Of a DNA stretch of 64,000 nt, positions 21,000 through 33,369 are shown one piece after another. The stretch spans positions 3,348,001 to 3,412,000 of the forward strand of contig JACGCM010000560.1 of NCBI GenBank assembly GCA_014058105.1, in the 5' to 3' direction. The position numbers and the translations under genes were made by a program. The number at the start of each line of letters is the position of its first letter. Position 1 is the stretch's first letter. The DNA comes from Kingdonia uniflora (taxonomy: Eukaryota; Streptophyta; Magnoliopsida; Ranunculales; Circaeasteraceae). The notes beneath the pieces are model-generated. The model made no database searches. It saw only the letters and a list, made by a program, of their open reading frames with translations, and had not been told where the DNA came from.

Positions 21000-23539
21000 T
21001 GTAGTGTCCCAGATTTTTTTATATATATATTTTTTATATTTGTTTGTTTTTATTATTATTTATTCTTATTTTATTTTATTTGGTTACTTATCATTTTTTT
21101 TTACATTCATACATCATACCATACGTATCCATATTCATATCGTGCATCTTGCTATTTCATCCTTTACTCTTATCAGGGTTTTGGAGTTAGATTCCCTTTT
21201 CATGCTTTCGGTGGTTTGGTGGTTGGGCGGTGGAGATTGTTGTTGTTGTCTCCTTGGGAGGCCTGTAGTGTCTTGGTGGTGCTGTTGTTGTTGTCATCAT
21301 TGTTGTTATGGTTGTGTTTTTGTCCTGGGTGGTGTGACCCCAGGGGATCTCGTGATTCCGGGGGAAGCCTTGTATTTTTCCAGTTTTGTCAAAGTCGTTC
21401 AAATGACATTTGTAATCGTTCGAACGAGTTGACATGTTCCCTGAAATTTTTGTCTTTGAGGGTGGCTCGTTCGAACGACTTCCTATCCCGTTCAAACGAG
21501 TCAACTGGCCTCTTGGAATTTGGCCCTTGATCTCCTAGTCGTTCGAACGACTTTTGTGACCATTCGAACGACTTCTGTATCCTTTATGTGACTTTCTTGT
21601 CCATTCAAGCGACTCCCTTGTCGTTCGAACAACTTCGTGGCTGTTTTTCCCTTTTAAATTTTTATTTTCATTTCTCTTCCTCTCTATCTCAATTCTCCCT
21701 CTTACACTCTCCACTCACCCTCTCCTTCACTTATCATCTCCTCTATTGTGTTTGGAATTGTTATGGGTTGATTCTTCGCCAAGTTCATCTGTGAGTGTTT
21801 TCGCCTTTCTCCGCACTAATTTGTAATTCGGGTAATTCTAGGGTTTTGTGATTGTGGTTTGATTTTGGGTTTTGTAAATTGCGGAGTGCTTTATTGTAGG
21901 TGTTGGATTGTTGTGTTGGCGTGATTGTCACCGCGAGTTAACCTGTTGTTGTCAGGTTCAATTTGTTGGAGTTCCGGGTTTATCTTGTGGAATTCGAGCC
22001 GGTTTATCAGACGAGTGTCCCTTCACTGCTAAATTACTATACTAGTTAACCTGTGTTAGTTAAAGTTGTGTATGCTGGCATTGAGGTGTTTGTGATTATT
22101 GTTAACTATATTGTTCCGGTTGTTGCAATTGTTGATTTCAGTATTGTTATTTCCTATCCTTAGGCGCATAGAATATGTTTCTCCTTGTCCCTTAGGAGGC
22201 TTGCTTTTATAGGGCTTTTCTCTTGGGTTGTGTTTGACTGTTGTGCTCCAGTCGGTAGAGACTAATGTTGTTGGACTTCGTGACTAGTTAATTAGTCACT
22301 GTCCGTCTGTACTTGGATGTTATAACTGGTTAATTAGTCATTGTTAGCATCTGTGTTTGGATTGTTGCCATCCTCTAAGGCAGGTGGTTATCCTGTGTGT
22401 GCTGGCCAGGTTGTGGTTGTTGGGCTAGGATCGTTTGCCCTTCTCTCAGCAAGGGTTATCCTGTGTGTTGGCCGTGGGGGCGGCTATGGTTCTTTGATCC
22501 TTGGGATCTGGTTTCGGTGTGAGTTTTTTTATTCTTTTAACTTAACGGGATCAGATACGTAAACCAACTCTACGTCGGCTGACCCTCAATAGGTTATTAG
22601 GATTCCTACATCGGGTTGAAATAATAGGTGAGTCACCTGCAACAGGTACTATCATGTCTATTCACCCATCCGGGAGTGTGGGATGGCATGAGACAGTCCT
22701 CAGGAACTGGGTCTTCTCCTCGGTGAGGTTGAAATTCCATGAAACATGTGAAATAAAGTTTGAACTATTGTACCGTGGGTTGCAAAGCCTGGAACGCTTT
22801 GATCATGTGGTAATATCCTTTAGACTTGTCGAGCTTGGACAAGAAATCGTACCATTACCAATTGCGGTTTCGTTAAGGTTATTATGCATTTGCGACTGAT
22901 CAGCCCACTATATTGATTTATTAGGTCTAGTTCTTGGTTTCATAACATTCACGTTAGGAAAATTTAGCAACATAACATTTTATCACTGCACTTTAGTATT
23001 CTTCTTTCACACCATTTCTGCGCTTATATATATATTCCTCTACTCTACCCTCATAGATCTCTGTGCTTTAAATTATTATATATATCTCATTCATCTCTCC
23101 TCTATCTCTGCACCTGTTATACTAGTTTGTTGTTTAGCCTTGTTGGGCATTAGTGAGCTGTGGTTTTGCTCACTCTCACTTTGTTTCCCCCTTTCAGAGG
23201 CAGATTAGTACTGGTTTTGCTGAGACTCCAGTGGTTAGCACCAAGTATTGTGCTATTGCTGCCTCGGTGTCGGTTTAGTATTTTCCTTGTATGATCTCAG
23301 CTTTTGACACTGTTTAGCATTTTGAGATATTGTATTTATGTTTTCAGATATGTATTTATATCTTTTGCCTCTGCTATATTCCTTTTCACTCTGATGATAT
23401 TTCTAAAGTTAATGACAGAGCCTGAACTTGTCGGTGGCTTGGTTATTTGTGGGGGCAAATCGGTTAGATTCCCTCACCTGCACATCCCAAATGATAGTAA
23501 TTGGTCTAGCTACCGGTTATTGGATTTTGGGGCGTGACA
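21000..23539 (+). mobile_element. 2.5-kb solo LTR (Ty3, probably Tekay/Del-type) with target duplication
   Basis: Begins TGTAGTGTCCCAG and ends GGGGCGTGACA. It is flanked by ACTGG on both sides (20995-20999 and 23540-23544) and interrupts copia integrase coding sequence. It holds no coding domains. The long length and the 3' portion (GTGAGCTGTGGTTTTGCTCA, then CAGAGGCAGATTAG near 23200) resemble Tekay/Del LTRs as I know them. A solo LTR arises by recombination between the two LTRs of a complete insertion. The plus strand is chosen from those 3' features. Confidence 0.82.
21398..21640. repeat. Cluster of TCGTTCGAACGA-type palindromes in the solo LTR
   Basis: At least seven exact or near copies of CGTTCGAACGA, spaced 20-50 bases apart, with intervening words such as CTGAAATTT and TTGGAATTTGG. 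The same kind of cluster occurs in the F-family LTRs (36219-36470, 41337-41600, 57568-57775). Confidence 0.75.
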
Positions 23540-23544
23540 ACTGG

Positions 23545-25715
23545 ATGCTCGACATTTATCCCATTAGCCATACAAGAATCAATAAAAGCTTTTGAGGTAA
23601 ACTCGATAGTACCGTCAAATCTCACAAATTTGATCGAGTGATCCAGAAAATAAGCCTGTAATTGGATAATCACGGCAAGAAACCGTGGAAACGATATATT
23701 CCTAGATGTTAATAGGCAAACGTCTGACAATCTCACTGATGTATTGATGAAGACCATATAGTATTTGAACAGATCACTATATGGATGGATAAGTCCACAT
23801 ATATCTTCATGAATACGCTGGAGAAAGGTTGGAGACTCTAACTCCACCTTGGTTTTACTTGGTTGGACTAAAATTTTTCCCTGAGAGCAGTCATTATACG
23901 GGCAATCTTATAAAATTTTGATCTTCTCTCCTGTGAGTGAATGTCTAAAGGTACTATTAATAATTTTCCTCATCATTCATTGTCCAGGATGTCTGAAACA
24001 ATCATGCCAAATCCTAAATGTTTTTTCTTGTAAAGGAGAAAAATTAGTGATTGCATATGTTTATACATGCCTAAAGGCAGTGGAATAAAGCCTTGAGGAA
24101 TAAATTAGATATTGTTCCAATATAAGTTCTTGACCGTTAGGCGAATAGGTGATGCATAGAATTTGATTCTCATAATTGCCCATCGTCTTAACTTGATAAC
24201 TATTATCATGTATGTCCCTAAAGCTTAGTAAAATTTTGGGAGATTTACTGGAAAACAGCGCGGTCTGGATACTCAGTATCGTACCGTTAGGGAGTAATAG
24301 CTTGGTACTCCCCGAGCCCTTTATGATACTGGCTGTTCTAGTAATAATTTAAATGTCCACGACATATATGATCAAGTTCGAAAATTATCCTTTATCTCGA
24401 AGGATCGAGTATGTGGTACCACTGCTTACTAGACATGTATCGCGACTCGCCCTATTATCAATTAGTGTTCTATAAGCAAATAGATCCATGGGCTACCTGT
24501 ATATATAGCAGATTAAAAATTTTATATATAACAAATTAACTATTATCCCAAGCAATAATTTGGATAATCATAATTTAGAATGAAATAAAAATCTCATGTA
24601 TCTCACGATCACTTTATTGAAATATAAATGCTTTATTCCTTACATAATCAAAAATACTAATAAAAAGTAAATAAAGTATTTGCAAGAAAAGAAACTACTA
24701 GTGTTCTCTAATTTGACATCACATGTCTACTGAGATATTGCTACGAATTACTCTCTATGTTGATCCATGCTGGCATCAGTGTCGCCGAAGAAGTCTGACG
24801 CTGCTAACTTTATAGTAATAGAAGTTATGTCAGTGGTGATGTGGTTAGCCTAAACTTTGACTTTAGGCACCCTCAGCGTCATACAGTCTCGTACCTAGTA
24901 TCTAGTTGCCCCACATCTCAAGCAAGGAGATTCGAAATCTGGCTTTTTAATTTTCTTTGATGTCTGTAGTTTACCAACCTTTATAAACCTGTTACTCGTC
25001 TGAGGTTCCAGAAATCCCCGATTCCCGTCTTCAGTTGCATTTTCACTTCCAGAACCCCGTTCGTGGTTATCTTTATTATGAGATAAGATTTTCCGTACAA
25101 CTTGTCTCCTCCTCCTAGAGGGATGCCTCTTATTTTTCTTAAAAACAAATTTTCTCTCTTGTTCAAAAGTGAGCAAGAGTTGAATCAGATCTACATGACT
25201 ACTAAATTATAATTTTTCAGACTGGCCCCTGAGAACAGCCTGTAAATATGGAAATGTGGAGAGAGTCTTGCCAACCTCTTCCTCTAAGGCATAATCATTA
25301 TTGGGCCTCCTCGCCGAAATAATTTTTTGCAGTGCTGAGTTATAGCCACCTACAGTCATGATGTCACATAACCTCAAGTTGTTCAAGTGGGTACGGTTCT
25401 TAGATGCCCTTAGGTTTTGCTGGAGGCCAAAGCGTTGCTCTAAGCTTGTCCATAACTTATATGGATCCCCGCAACATAGATGCTAAAACTTCAGCTGTAT
25501 CTTAAGGTGGATGCGGATAGCCAACATGGCTAATGTCCTGAGTGGTTCAGAGACGGTGCTATCTGCAATAATCGACTTTAAAACGTTTATTGTTTTCAGA
25601 TAGAGTTTTATCTCTGTACACAAAGAAAGGTAGTTGGAACTACCAAGCCGCAATGATTAGTAATCAACGTAATATGGGCTGGTAGAGATCTGTTATGCAA
25701 AATGTAGAACGTAAT
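23545..25715 (-). pseudogene. Copia gag, protease and N-terminal integrase
   Basis: Gag (about 25715-25180) includes LWTSLEQRFGLQQNLRASK and a GGYNSAL segment of the UBN2-type domain. A CCHC-like knuckle CLRCGATRY follows near 24910. Protease near 24440 reads CLVSSGTTYSIL, where the family norm is CLVDS-TT-IL, so the catalytic Asp is lost. It is followed by LLPNGTILSIQTALFSSKSP and ILLSFRDI. The integrase zinc region reads WHDCFRHPG, then SQGKILVQPSK. The core begins with RIHEDICGLIHPYSDLFKYY, FVRFDGTIEFTS and MANGINVEHPV. The frame is open from 23847 to the insertion point, but stops occur upstream. This codes for the particle protein and processing enzyme of a plant copia lineage with the 'FLERIQGDICGPIHP' type core. 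Confidence 0.82.
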
Positions 25716-27734
25716 TAGTAACAATTCTTGATAAAGATTTCAAATACATTATAGACAGACCATAGTACTTAGAATAACAGAAAATAAATGATTCCTAATC
25801 ATATTATAGTTAATCCTTGTTCATATTTTAATACTCATGAAATTCTTTTATAATAATTAAATCCTAATTTTATCCCATTAAATGATAATCTTAATCGAAG
25901 ATGTGCATTTTAATAAAATCTTAGCCAAGATTGCTATTCAAAGCCACTAGATATGTGCGTTCCTTATTCTGATAACTATGGTGTTTTAAACTCTAAAGTT
26001 CTATAAGGTCTGTATATTCTAGCCAAATAACCCTATTTTCTACGAATATGAGGATTATTAGATGTTTAGCTGACAAGTGGTTCTATCCTAAAGTTTACTG
26101 GGTTTACACGATAGGTTGATTATGCCTGTCTTTGAACTAACATTCTAGGGTACTATAGGTTGCTATTAATACATATATACCTCTAAATCTTATCTTGTAA
26201 CATTTAATTGCACCTAGATATGAAAAATTGGTTCTTTAGACACCAAGTTTTTAGAAATAAGACTAAGTCAATTCCCAATTTAATTATAACTATTTGTTAT
26301 TGACAATTAATTGTAATTTAGATATGACTCTTAGTCGTATTCTAAATAAGTCTTTGTTTCGCATTATTTGTGATCCCTAATCATGATAATTAGTATCCTA
26401 GGGGCATACCATTAATATCCTATTAGCTATCATAAGATACTTAAATAGGTATTCATTCGTTTACTTATATCATAAATAAGTGACTTAGCTTTCCTATAAA
26501 AGGAACCTGTTCAAAATAAAATTAAAAAATATTTTTAAAAAATAAAATTAAAAATGGGTCTCTCATGGGGTAGGTCCAGTAAATTGGAATATTATAAAAA
26601 ATTTGACTCAATTTGATCAAAAATTGAGCTCTATAAAGCCAATTTAGTGTTTGAACATGTTCTGGACTTGTCTGGCTTGATCTAGGTCAAGGCCTTGATC
26701 GGGTTGAACGGTCTGGACCAGTTTGACAGGGTCAAACCACTGTGTCACTTAAATAGTAGTGCCACATGTCACCTCTATAGTGGTATCACGTGTCAGCAAA
26801 CGGTGCTGCCACATGTCATGCCATATGGTATGCTTCTATCCTGCCACGTCATCATGCCACGTGACCTTGACACGTATCACTACCACGTGGAATTGGTAGG
26901 TCCTACTGCCACGTAGCATACCACGTGTCCTTGACATGTATCATTGCCATATCATCAATGGATCAGGTCTGATCCAGTCCAATTTCCAAAATTGGATCTG
27001 GATCTGATGGCGCCATTATTAGGTAATAAATCATTTTTAAAAAATTAAGAAAATAAAACCTTAGCTGACGTCCGCATGACCCCTAATACATCGTAAAAAA
27101 ATGGTTTTTGGCCATAAAACTGCTTAATTTCTACGTTAATTTCTTGGCGACTGAGATATTTCCCTGAGGAATTCCATATACCAATATGATCGTTGTGGAA
27201 TAGGCTACACAACAAAATTGATAATGCGTCAATCCGATGTCAACAACAATAGTTATTTTGGTTTGAAATCAACCCTTTCACAAGGATTAAAAATTACTTA
27301 AAATAACTTTTTTAATCTGAAAAAATATACATTAATTCTACAATTCATCTCTAGATATTCTATATCCTAGAATAAGTAATTAATATATAGAAATTTAAAA
27401 TAGGTAAAAAATACCTCTCCGCATTGCAAAAAAATTCTTAAAATCGCTAATTTTGAATTTTTTTTATACCTTCTGATCTACTAACTCACAGTACTGATAA
27501 CTTTTTGGATAATATTGGATAATACTCTATCAGTTAATCAAAAACAAGTTGATATAAGAGATGAGCAAGGTTATCTTTATTGATTAATAATATCGCTGTA
27601 TCCTCAAAGGTTATGTATTACAAAGGATAACCCTTTTGGTTATCTATACTAACTCAAACTCTCCTCATAAACTCTAATGGTCTATGGGCTTGTTAGGAGT
27701 CTTGTAGAACACCCTAACCCTAATGGTCTGCATG
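25716..27734. other. AT-rich spacer, possibly eroded LTR sequence
   Basis: No coding motif. It lies upstream of copia gag on the minus strand, where a 5' LTR would be expected, and contains a TATAAAAGG box near 26496 and the CACGTG patch. Positions about 27480-27734 look like a different sequence that truncates the F2 LTR. I could not delimit an LTR. Confidence 0.35.
26755..26960. promoter_or_regulatory. Clustered CACGTG (G-box) motifs
   Basis: Four exact CACGTG sites (26787, 26858, 26884, 26922) with further CCACATGTC, CCACGTC and CCACGTAG variants within about 200 bases. Part is a tandem duplication with a period near 65-70 bases. G-boxes bind plant bZIP and bHLH factors. Whether these act as an LTR enhancer is inference. 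Confidence 0.5.
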
Positions 27735-28114
27735 GGTTCATTTAAACGACTATCGTGACTACTTTTAAATTTATGATATCTTAAGGGCAATTTGGTCCTA
27801 TATGGTAACTAGGAAGAATCTCATTGAATTTATCATTCTTTTCAATTCTTTCTTTCTTTTCTATCGTCTTCCTCATAGAATTGTATAAGGAAGTATTATC
27901 TGACCCGTATTCCGCTTTCATTGTTCTATTTAAGTCCAAGGCAATGTGAAAAAGGAGAGAGAACTAAGTTCTAATCAAGAATTTGGTTTTAGGAGTAATT
28001 CATTGTCATCAAATGAATTAAGCAATAGAAGTTCCTATTGGGAAATTATCCCACCAAATCGTTCCTTGTGTTAATTCATATTCTAAGGTTAGTCTCTAAT
28101 TCGATTTTGGATTA
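27735..28114 (+). repeat. F2 5' LTR, 5'-truncated
   Basis: Matches the last part of the F2 3' LTR (from CGTGACTACTT at about 57770 to GGATT). The U3 half with the TTCGAA cluster is missing because different sequence lies to the left. Ends GGATTA two bases before the primer site. Confidence 0.65.
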
Positions 28115-28116
28115 AG

Positions 28117-28131
28117 TGGTATTAGAGCTTG
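28117..28131 (+). other. F2 primer-binding site
   Basis: TGGTATTAGAGCTTGG, a one-mismatch form of the initiator-Met site TGGTATCAGAGC, two bases after the LTR. Confidence 0.7.
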
Positions 28132-28149
28132 GTATTTCAATTATTGGGG

Positions 28150-28759
28150 GATTGATAGTTTATAGCCTCTACGCGTGATCGACTCAAGCAAATGAAGGAG
28201 AGACTTGTAAGTCCGTTAAAGATTCACAGAAGATCAACTCACAAAACTTAAAAGTAAAGTTTCAAAACTAACTACTACTCTGGGGGACTTAGTAGAACAG
28301 TTAACTCTCGTGAACCTCTCTGAGGCATTCACTTCGATAAAGTGGAAAGAACATAAGAAGATGAAACGAGTTGAGTGGGAGGAGAACGACGATGGTAATG
28401 AGGAGAAAGATGGAGATTCTAGTAATGTCGACTCTGTGAAAGAAGCGGTTATTGGTAAGTCTATAAATCCTATGCATAATTTTTATTGATTTTTAATTAA
28501 AAATTCCAATATTTGACGGGTCAATCGATGCAGAGAAATTGGATAACTGGATAGATAGGTTATAAACCTATTATTCAGTATATGAATACACGAATGCTCA
28601 AAAGAAAAATTGACATTGAAATTTGTTACTCATTTACTCACGTAGTGGAAATCTTAATATAAACATAACATTGTAGAAGGTTTGAGTTAGAAAGAATTTA
28701 AAGTGCTGGTTAGGCAGCAGTTTTATCCAATTGGGTATGAGAAGGAGAAATAGTTTAAA
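28150..28759 (+). pseudogene. gag: F2 gag, N-terminal part
   Basis: Parallel to F1 gag 36774-37430 but full of stops. Recognisable pieces are CGACTCAAGCA at the start, then frames giving PIFDGSIDAEKLDNWID and YYSVYEYTNAQK, and the QFYPIGYE-equivalent just before the T1 insertion. Confidence 0.6.
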
Positions 28760-29000
28760 TGGTGACCTATCCCTCGATCTACATCCATGTCAGGCTCACA
28801 TATTTTACACGTGATATATACAGTCAGCATTGACACCTATCCCACAAAATGATGAAGAAAGTGGATCGAGCATAACAGAAGAACATGAACAAGTTAAAGA
28901 CACCTGCCTCCCACAAACTCAACAGTTACTCAGTCAATCACCACTTACCTCATTATTCAAAGAATGTACTTCAACACGATAACGAGCTGTGGGTAAGGCC

Positions 29001-29008
29001 TATATAAA
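29001..29008 (+). promoter_or_regulatory. T1 5' LTR TATA box
   Basis: TATATAAA after GGTAAGGCC. The same box is present in the 3' LTR at 53273-53280. Confidence 0.6.
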
Positions 29009-29258
29009 GAAAAGTTCAAGAAGAGATAGACACACGAAAAACCACTAAGAAAAACCATATTTTCTATACTATAACACAAAACTTCTTATTTACATGACCG
29101 AGTATTTCTAGTTTGAGAGATCACTTGTAATAAGATATCAGCCTCAAGCAATAAAAGTTACTGCTTATTTTTTTTGCTAAGTAAGAAAGATTTATTTCAG
29201 AGAACAAAACAAACAAACAACAACTACAACTCTCAAAACAAAGAAAAGCACAACAAAG

Positions 29259-32200
29259 TCAACATAATCTAAAGTATTCTTGCATCGGAACTTCAATTTT
29301 CTTGAGGAAATCGGGTCTTCCCATTACGTACATACTCACGCCTTCATGAAGAAGAGCTCCCTTTTTAGAGAGAGCATCAGCACTGAAGTTAGCCTCACGC
29401 CAGTTTGTAGAAAATCGGATATTCCTCATGTTTCTGCTAGCATTTTCCCAAGCCGCAACCAAAGTCCAAGGAATATTGTTTGTTTTGAATGCTTCCACAG
29501 CCGTCGTGGAGTTCGATTCAATCCAAGCGATAAGCCAACCAAATGAAGCAACATATTCCACCCCGTGAATGATTGCCTCGCATTCAGCCATGAAATTGGA
29601 GACCAACCCGAGACTTTTGCGAGAGTTCCCAACACATTCCCATTACAATCACGATAAATACAACCAATGCATCCTTTGCCAGGATTCCCTTTAGCAGCCC
29701 CATCGGTGTTGATCTTAATCTCTTCTATCCGAGGAAGCTCCCAATAGCAAGATTTTACCAATAGATGCTTACTAGCATGAACATCCACACCAAGGCAGTG
29801 GAGGATACCTAATTCAATCTGCGTGTTGAACATGAGGCTAGTGGATAGAGCAGCGCAATCTTGAATCCGTTGAAGCCATTGCCGTTTTATAATAGCCAAA
29901 GAGAAGTTCAGATCTTTAAACAGGCAGTTCTTGCGAGCTTGCCAGATCAGGAATGAACCACCCCAAACAGCCCCTGTCCAAAGGTCTCTTAGGTAAGGGC
30001 TCATCAAGGAACCTGCCCTGAGGAAGGAGTAAAGGTTTCTGTCCAGATTTTTGAGTTAAAACATATCTTCCATCCAATTCCATAACTGAATACTGATAGA
30101 GCAGTCCCAGATCAGATGTTGTATTATTTCAGAATTGGTTTTACAAAGACAGCACCTAGAGGCCAAAGCAACACCTTTGGTTTGGACTTTGTCATCCGTA
30201 GGAATTTTTCCGTGGCAAAGTCTCCATCCCCACATAGCAATTCTAGGATGAATAGCCTTGTTAGAGAGAAAAGATGCCCACCACACCGTCCGATCTTTGT
30301 TACAAATAGCCTCGAAGGCTCCTTTGACCGAGAACTTGCCCATTAGGTCAGGTTTCCACACTCTCCTATCGGCGTTATTTTTATTGATCTTAATCGAGTG
30401 TATGTCCACTCCTAATATTTGAAGCATCAACTGAAGATTTCTAGGGATAGCCCATCTGCCCTCAACTATAATGCTACTCAACTTAGCATGCAAGTCGTTC
30501 CAAGGAATATGATCATCATTTATCCGATCTTTAAGAGAAAGAGAAGAGCACCAGTTGTCTTGCCATAAGTCGATACTAGCCCCATCCCCAATCACCCAGC
30601 TAGAGTGAGCACGAACATCTTCTATAGCCCCTCTAACACCAGCCCAAATCGAGGAACCTTTAGTAATCCTGGAGAAGTTTCCCGATTTAGAAATGAATTT
30701 TGCTCGCATAAATTCAGATCACCCATCCGTTGGATTCAAGAAGTTCCAAGAGAGCTTCATCATCAGAGATTGGTTGATCGCCTTTACCCTTCGAAGATTA
30801 ATACCCCCTTCCTTAAAAGGTTTACACACCTATCCCAAGCCACAACGCAAGATTTCCTTAAATCAGGTTCCCCAGACCAAAAGAAATTACGAAGAATTCT
30901 TTCTCCCTCTTTAATTAGAGAAGCCGGCCATTTGTAAATACCCATGCTGTATATCGAGATACTACTCAACACCGATTGGACTAGCAAAGCCCTCCCTTGA
31001 AGAGATAATAAGCTACCAGCCCATCCTGTGGCTCTTCGTTTGATCTTTTCAACCGGAGGACGGAGGAGCGTCCGTGTAATACGCCCTTGAACCAGAGGAA
31101 TGCCGAGATAAGTTGTCGGTAGACAACCTTCGTCAAAGCCCAGTATAACTTTAACTCTTTGTTTTTTGGTGTTTGACATAGCTCCCAGGAAAAGTTTACT
31201 TTTCTCAGAACTGAAAATTTGCCCAGAAGACTCCTGGTACATCTCGAGCCATTTACTAAGGTGTTTCAAACCCTTAGTATTTCCATTCGCAAAGACAAAG
31301 ATATCATCCGCAAATAGAAGGTGTGATGGTGCCATAACCCCCTTGGCGACCACCATAGGCATCACCTTCTTACTACTTCTCAACTCAGAAAGACCTGTAC
31401 TGAGGACCTCCTCAGCAAGAGCAAAAAGAATTGGCGATAAAGGATCGCCCTGCCGGAGCCCCCTTCCCATTTGGAAGAAACCGCAAGGACCACCGTTCAC
31501 GAGAATAGAGACGAAACCACTTCGTAAGAGCAATCGAATCCACTTACAGCATTTGTGATGAAAACCCATATTTTCCAGAACTTGAAGTAAGAAATCCCAG
31601 CTTAGAGTATCAAAAGCTTGCGCAATGTCGAGCTTAATCCTCACATTCCCACCAAATCGCTTTTTGCGAAGCTCGTTGATCATTTCGGAAGCGAGGCCAA
31701 TATTACTGTGAATGTTCTTTCCTTGAATGAAGCCACATTGCTCGCTGCATATAATATTAGGCAGAAGGATAGACATTCGGGAAGCCAAAAGTTTTTAGAT
31801 CACTTTAATCAGGAAATTGCTCACGCAGATTGGACGAAACTGCTGCAACTTAGAAGCATTATTCACTTTAGGAGCGAGAATGATGAAGTTAGCATTGAAC
31901 CCACGAGGAAGAGTAGTATCAACATAGAAGGAACAAACCGCTCTTACTACGTCCAACCCCACAATCCCCCAACAAACTTGGAAAAAACGGCCAGAAAATC
32001 CGTCAGGACCTGGAGAGCTGTCAGGGTTCAGAGCGAAAACAACCCGTTTTATCTCATCACTCTCTGGTAAGAAAATCAAAGTATTGTTGTCCGCTGTTGT
32101 GATGACCTTTGTAACTTGGTTCAGAACCAAATCAAGCTTGGGATGGGCTTTAAAGGCGAATTTTTCAGAGAAGAAGTCGACTATGTGTGCCTTGATCTCG

Positions 32201-33369
32201 TCTTGCTCCTCAAGTAATCTGCCATCTTCAGTCTGTAATGAATGGATCAAGCTTTTGTTCCATTTAATGCAAGCAAGCGCATGGAAATAAGCTGTGTTTC
32301 TATCCCCAGAATGAAGCCAGTTCACTCGAGCTTTTTGTTTCCATAGATCTTCATCATATTTAATAGCCGTAGTCAATAGTTGATTGGCTTGTGATAGCTC
32401 CCGCGCAATATCATCGTTATCTATCTCAGAATCCTGATGTTGTTGTAGGGCTTTAACTCAAGCAGATAGCACCTGAATATGGCATTTATTATGTCCAAAC
32501 ACTGATGTATTCCACTCCTTAAACCTGCTTTTAAGATGTTGCAGTTTACTACTGATCAGAAAAAGAGGATCACCTACAATAGGCTGATTCCAGTTCTCAG
32601 CCACCACCTTCAAAAAGGAGTCATGCCGAGTCCACATATTGCAAAAACAAAACAAAACATTATATGCCTTAGGAATACCCACATTGCAGCCAAAGAGAGG
32701 CGAGTGATCAAATTTTACCCTAGCCATCACCTTATATTTCCATCCCGCGAAGAGGTTCGTCCAAGCTTGATTACAAAGCATTCTATCAAGTTTGCAAAGA
32801 ATCCTATTATTACCCATTTTCCCGTTACACCAAGTGTACTCCGAGCCGGAAGAGTTAGCCTCAAGAAGACAAGAACCATTCACAAAGTCTTGGAACTCCT
32901 CAACTGCCCTCCACCTCACGCCTCTGCCACCTTTCTTTTCTCCAGCCCTGAGAACAACATTGAAATCGCCAACCACAATCCATGGCAGATTTGAGGCACC
33001 AATCACCGCAAGATCTCTCCAAAGCTCCCTTCTTCGGATATAAGAGCAATCAACATGGATACATGAAATCATCACATTTTCAAACAGAACTGTAATGTGT
33101 TGTCTTGAGAAAGCTAGAACAATAGGTTTTGTCAACCCTTTTCGCCAAAGCACCCAAATATTTGGATAGCTTAGACCGTTATCAAAGAAAATGACCTCCC
33201 TTTCCATCGAGAAAAAGTTTTTCCGGTGAAGTTTATTCTCATCCGGCTTCACTTTGGGTTCTACAATACAAAGTAAGTCAGGAAAGCTATTTTTCATCAA
33301 ATCAGTAAGAATATTAGAGGTATCCAAATTGGTAATTCCCGGACAATTCCAAAAGAGAATCTTCATCAT
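29259..33369 (-). pseudogene. L1 ORF2: endonuclease, reverse transcriptase, zf-RVT, RNase H
   Basis: The endonuclease (33369-32458) begins MMKILFWNCPGI, with PWIVVGDFNVVL and FDHSPLF, so most catalytic motifs are in place. RT (about 32376-30784): NPDSSPGPDGFSGRFFQ, CGFIQGKNIHSNIGLASEMI, LDIAQAFDTLSWDFL, GLRQGDPLSP and the catalytic FADDI. A zf-RVT domain lies at 30709-30056 (FSVKGAFEAI, WRLCHGKIPTDD, CCLCKTNSEIIQHLIWDCS). A C-terminal RNase H is at 29770-29276 (KINTDGAAKGNPGKG, AECEAIIHGVEY, ADALSKKGA). Stops or frameshifts occur near 32457, 31790, 30783, 30055 and 29606. The enzyme would nick chromosomal DNA and prime reverse transcription of its own RNA. Confidence 0.88.

Larger units (their letters stand above)
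20255..25715 (-). mobile_element. Ty1/copia element, split by a solo LTR and truncated
   Basis: Gag, zinc knuckle, protease and the start of integrase lie at 23545-25715. The late-integrase to linker region continues at 20255-20999 after a 2540-bp insertion. RT and RNase H are absent because copia homology stops at the Harbinger right end. No LTR or primer site was identified with confidence upstream of gag. Confidence 0.75.

Noticed and set aside
20976..21530. A 184-codon plus frame rich in F, Y and L, suggestive of a membrane protein
   Set aside because: It lies wholly in the solo LTR, arises from T-rich sequence, and overlaps other equally long frames on both strands.
21398..21640. Calling the TTCGAA cluster heat-shock elements
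   Set aside because: Heat-shock elements need TTC and GAA separated by two bases. Here they are adjacent.
30605..33043. Several plus-strand frames of 100-150 codons across the LINE
   Set aside because: They are complements of well-supported L1 ORF2 coding sequence and show no family motifs.
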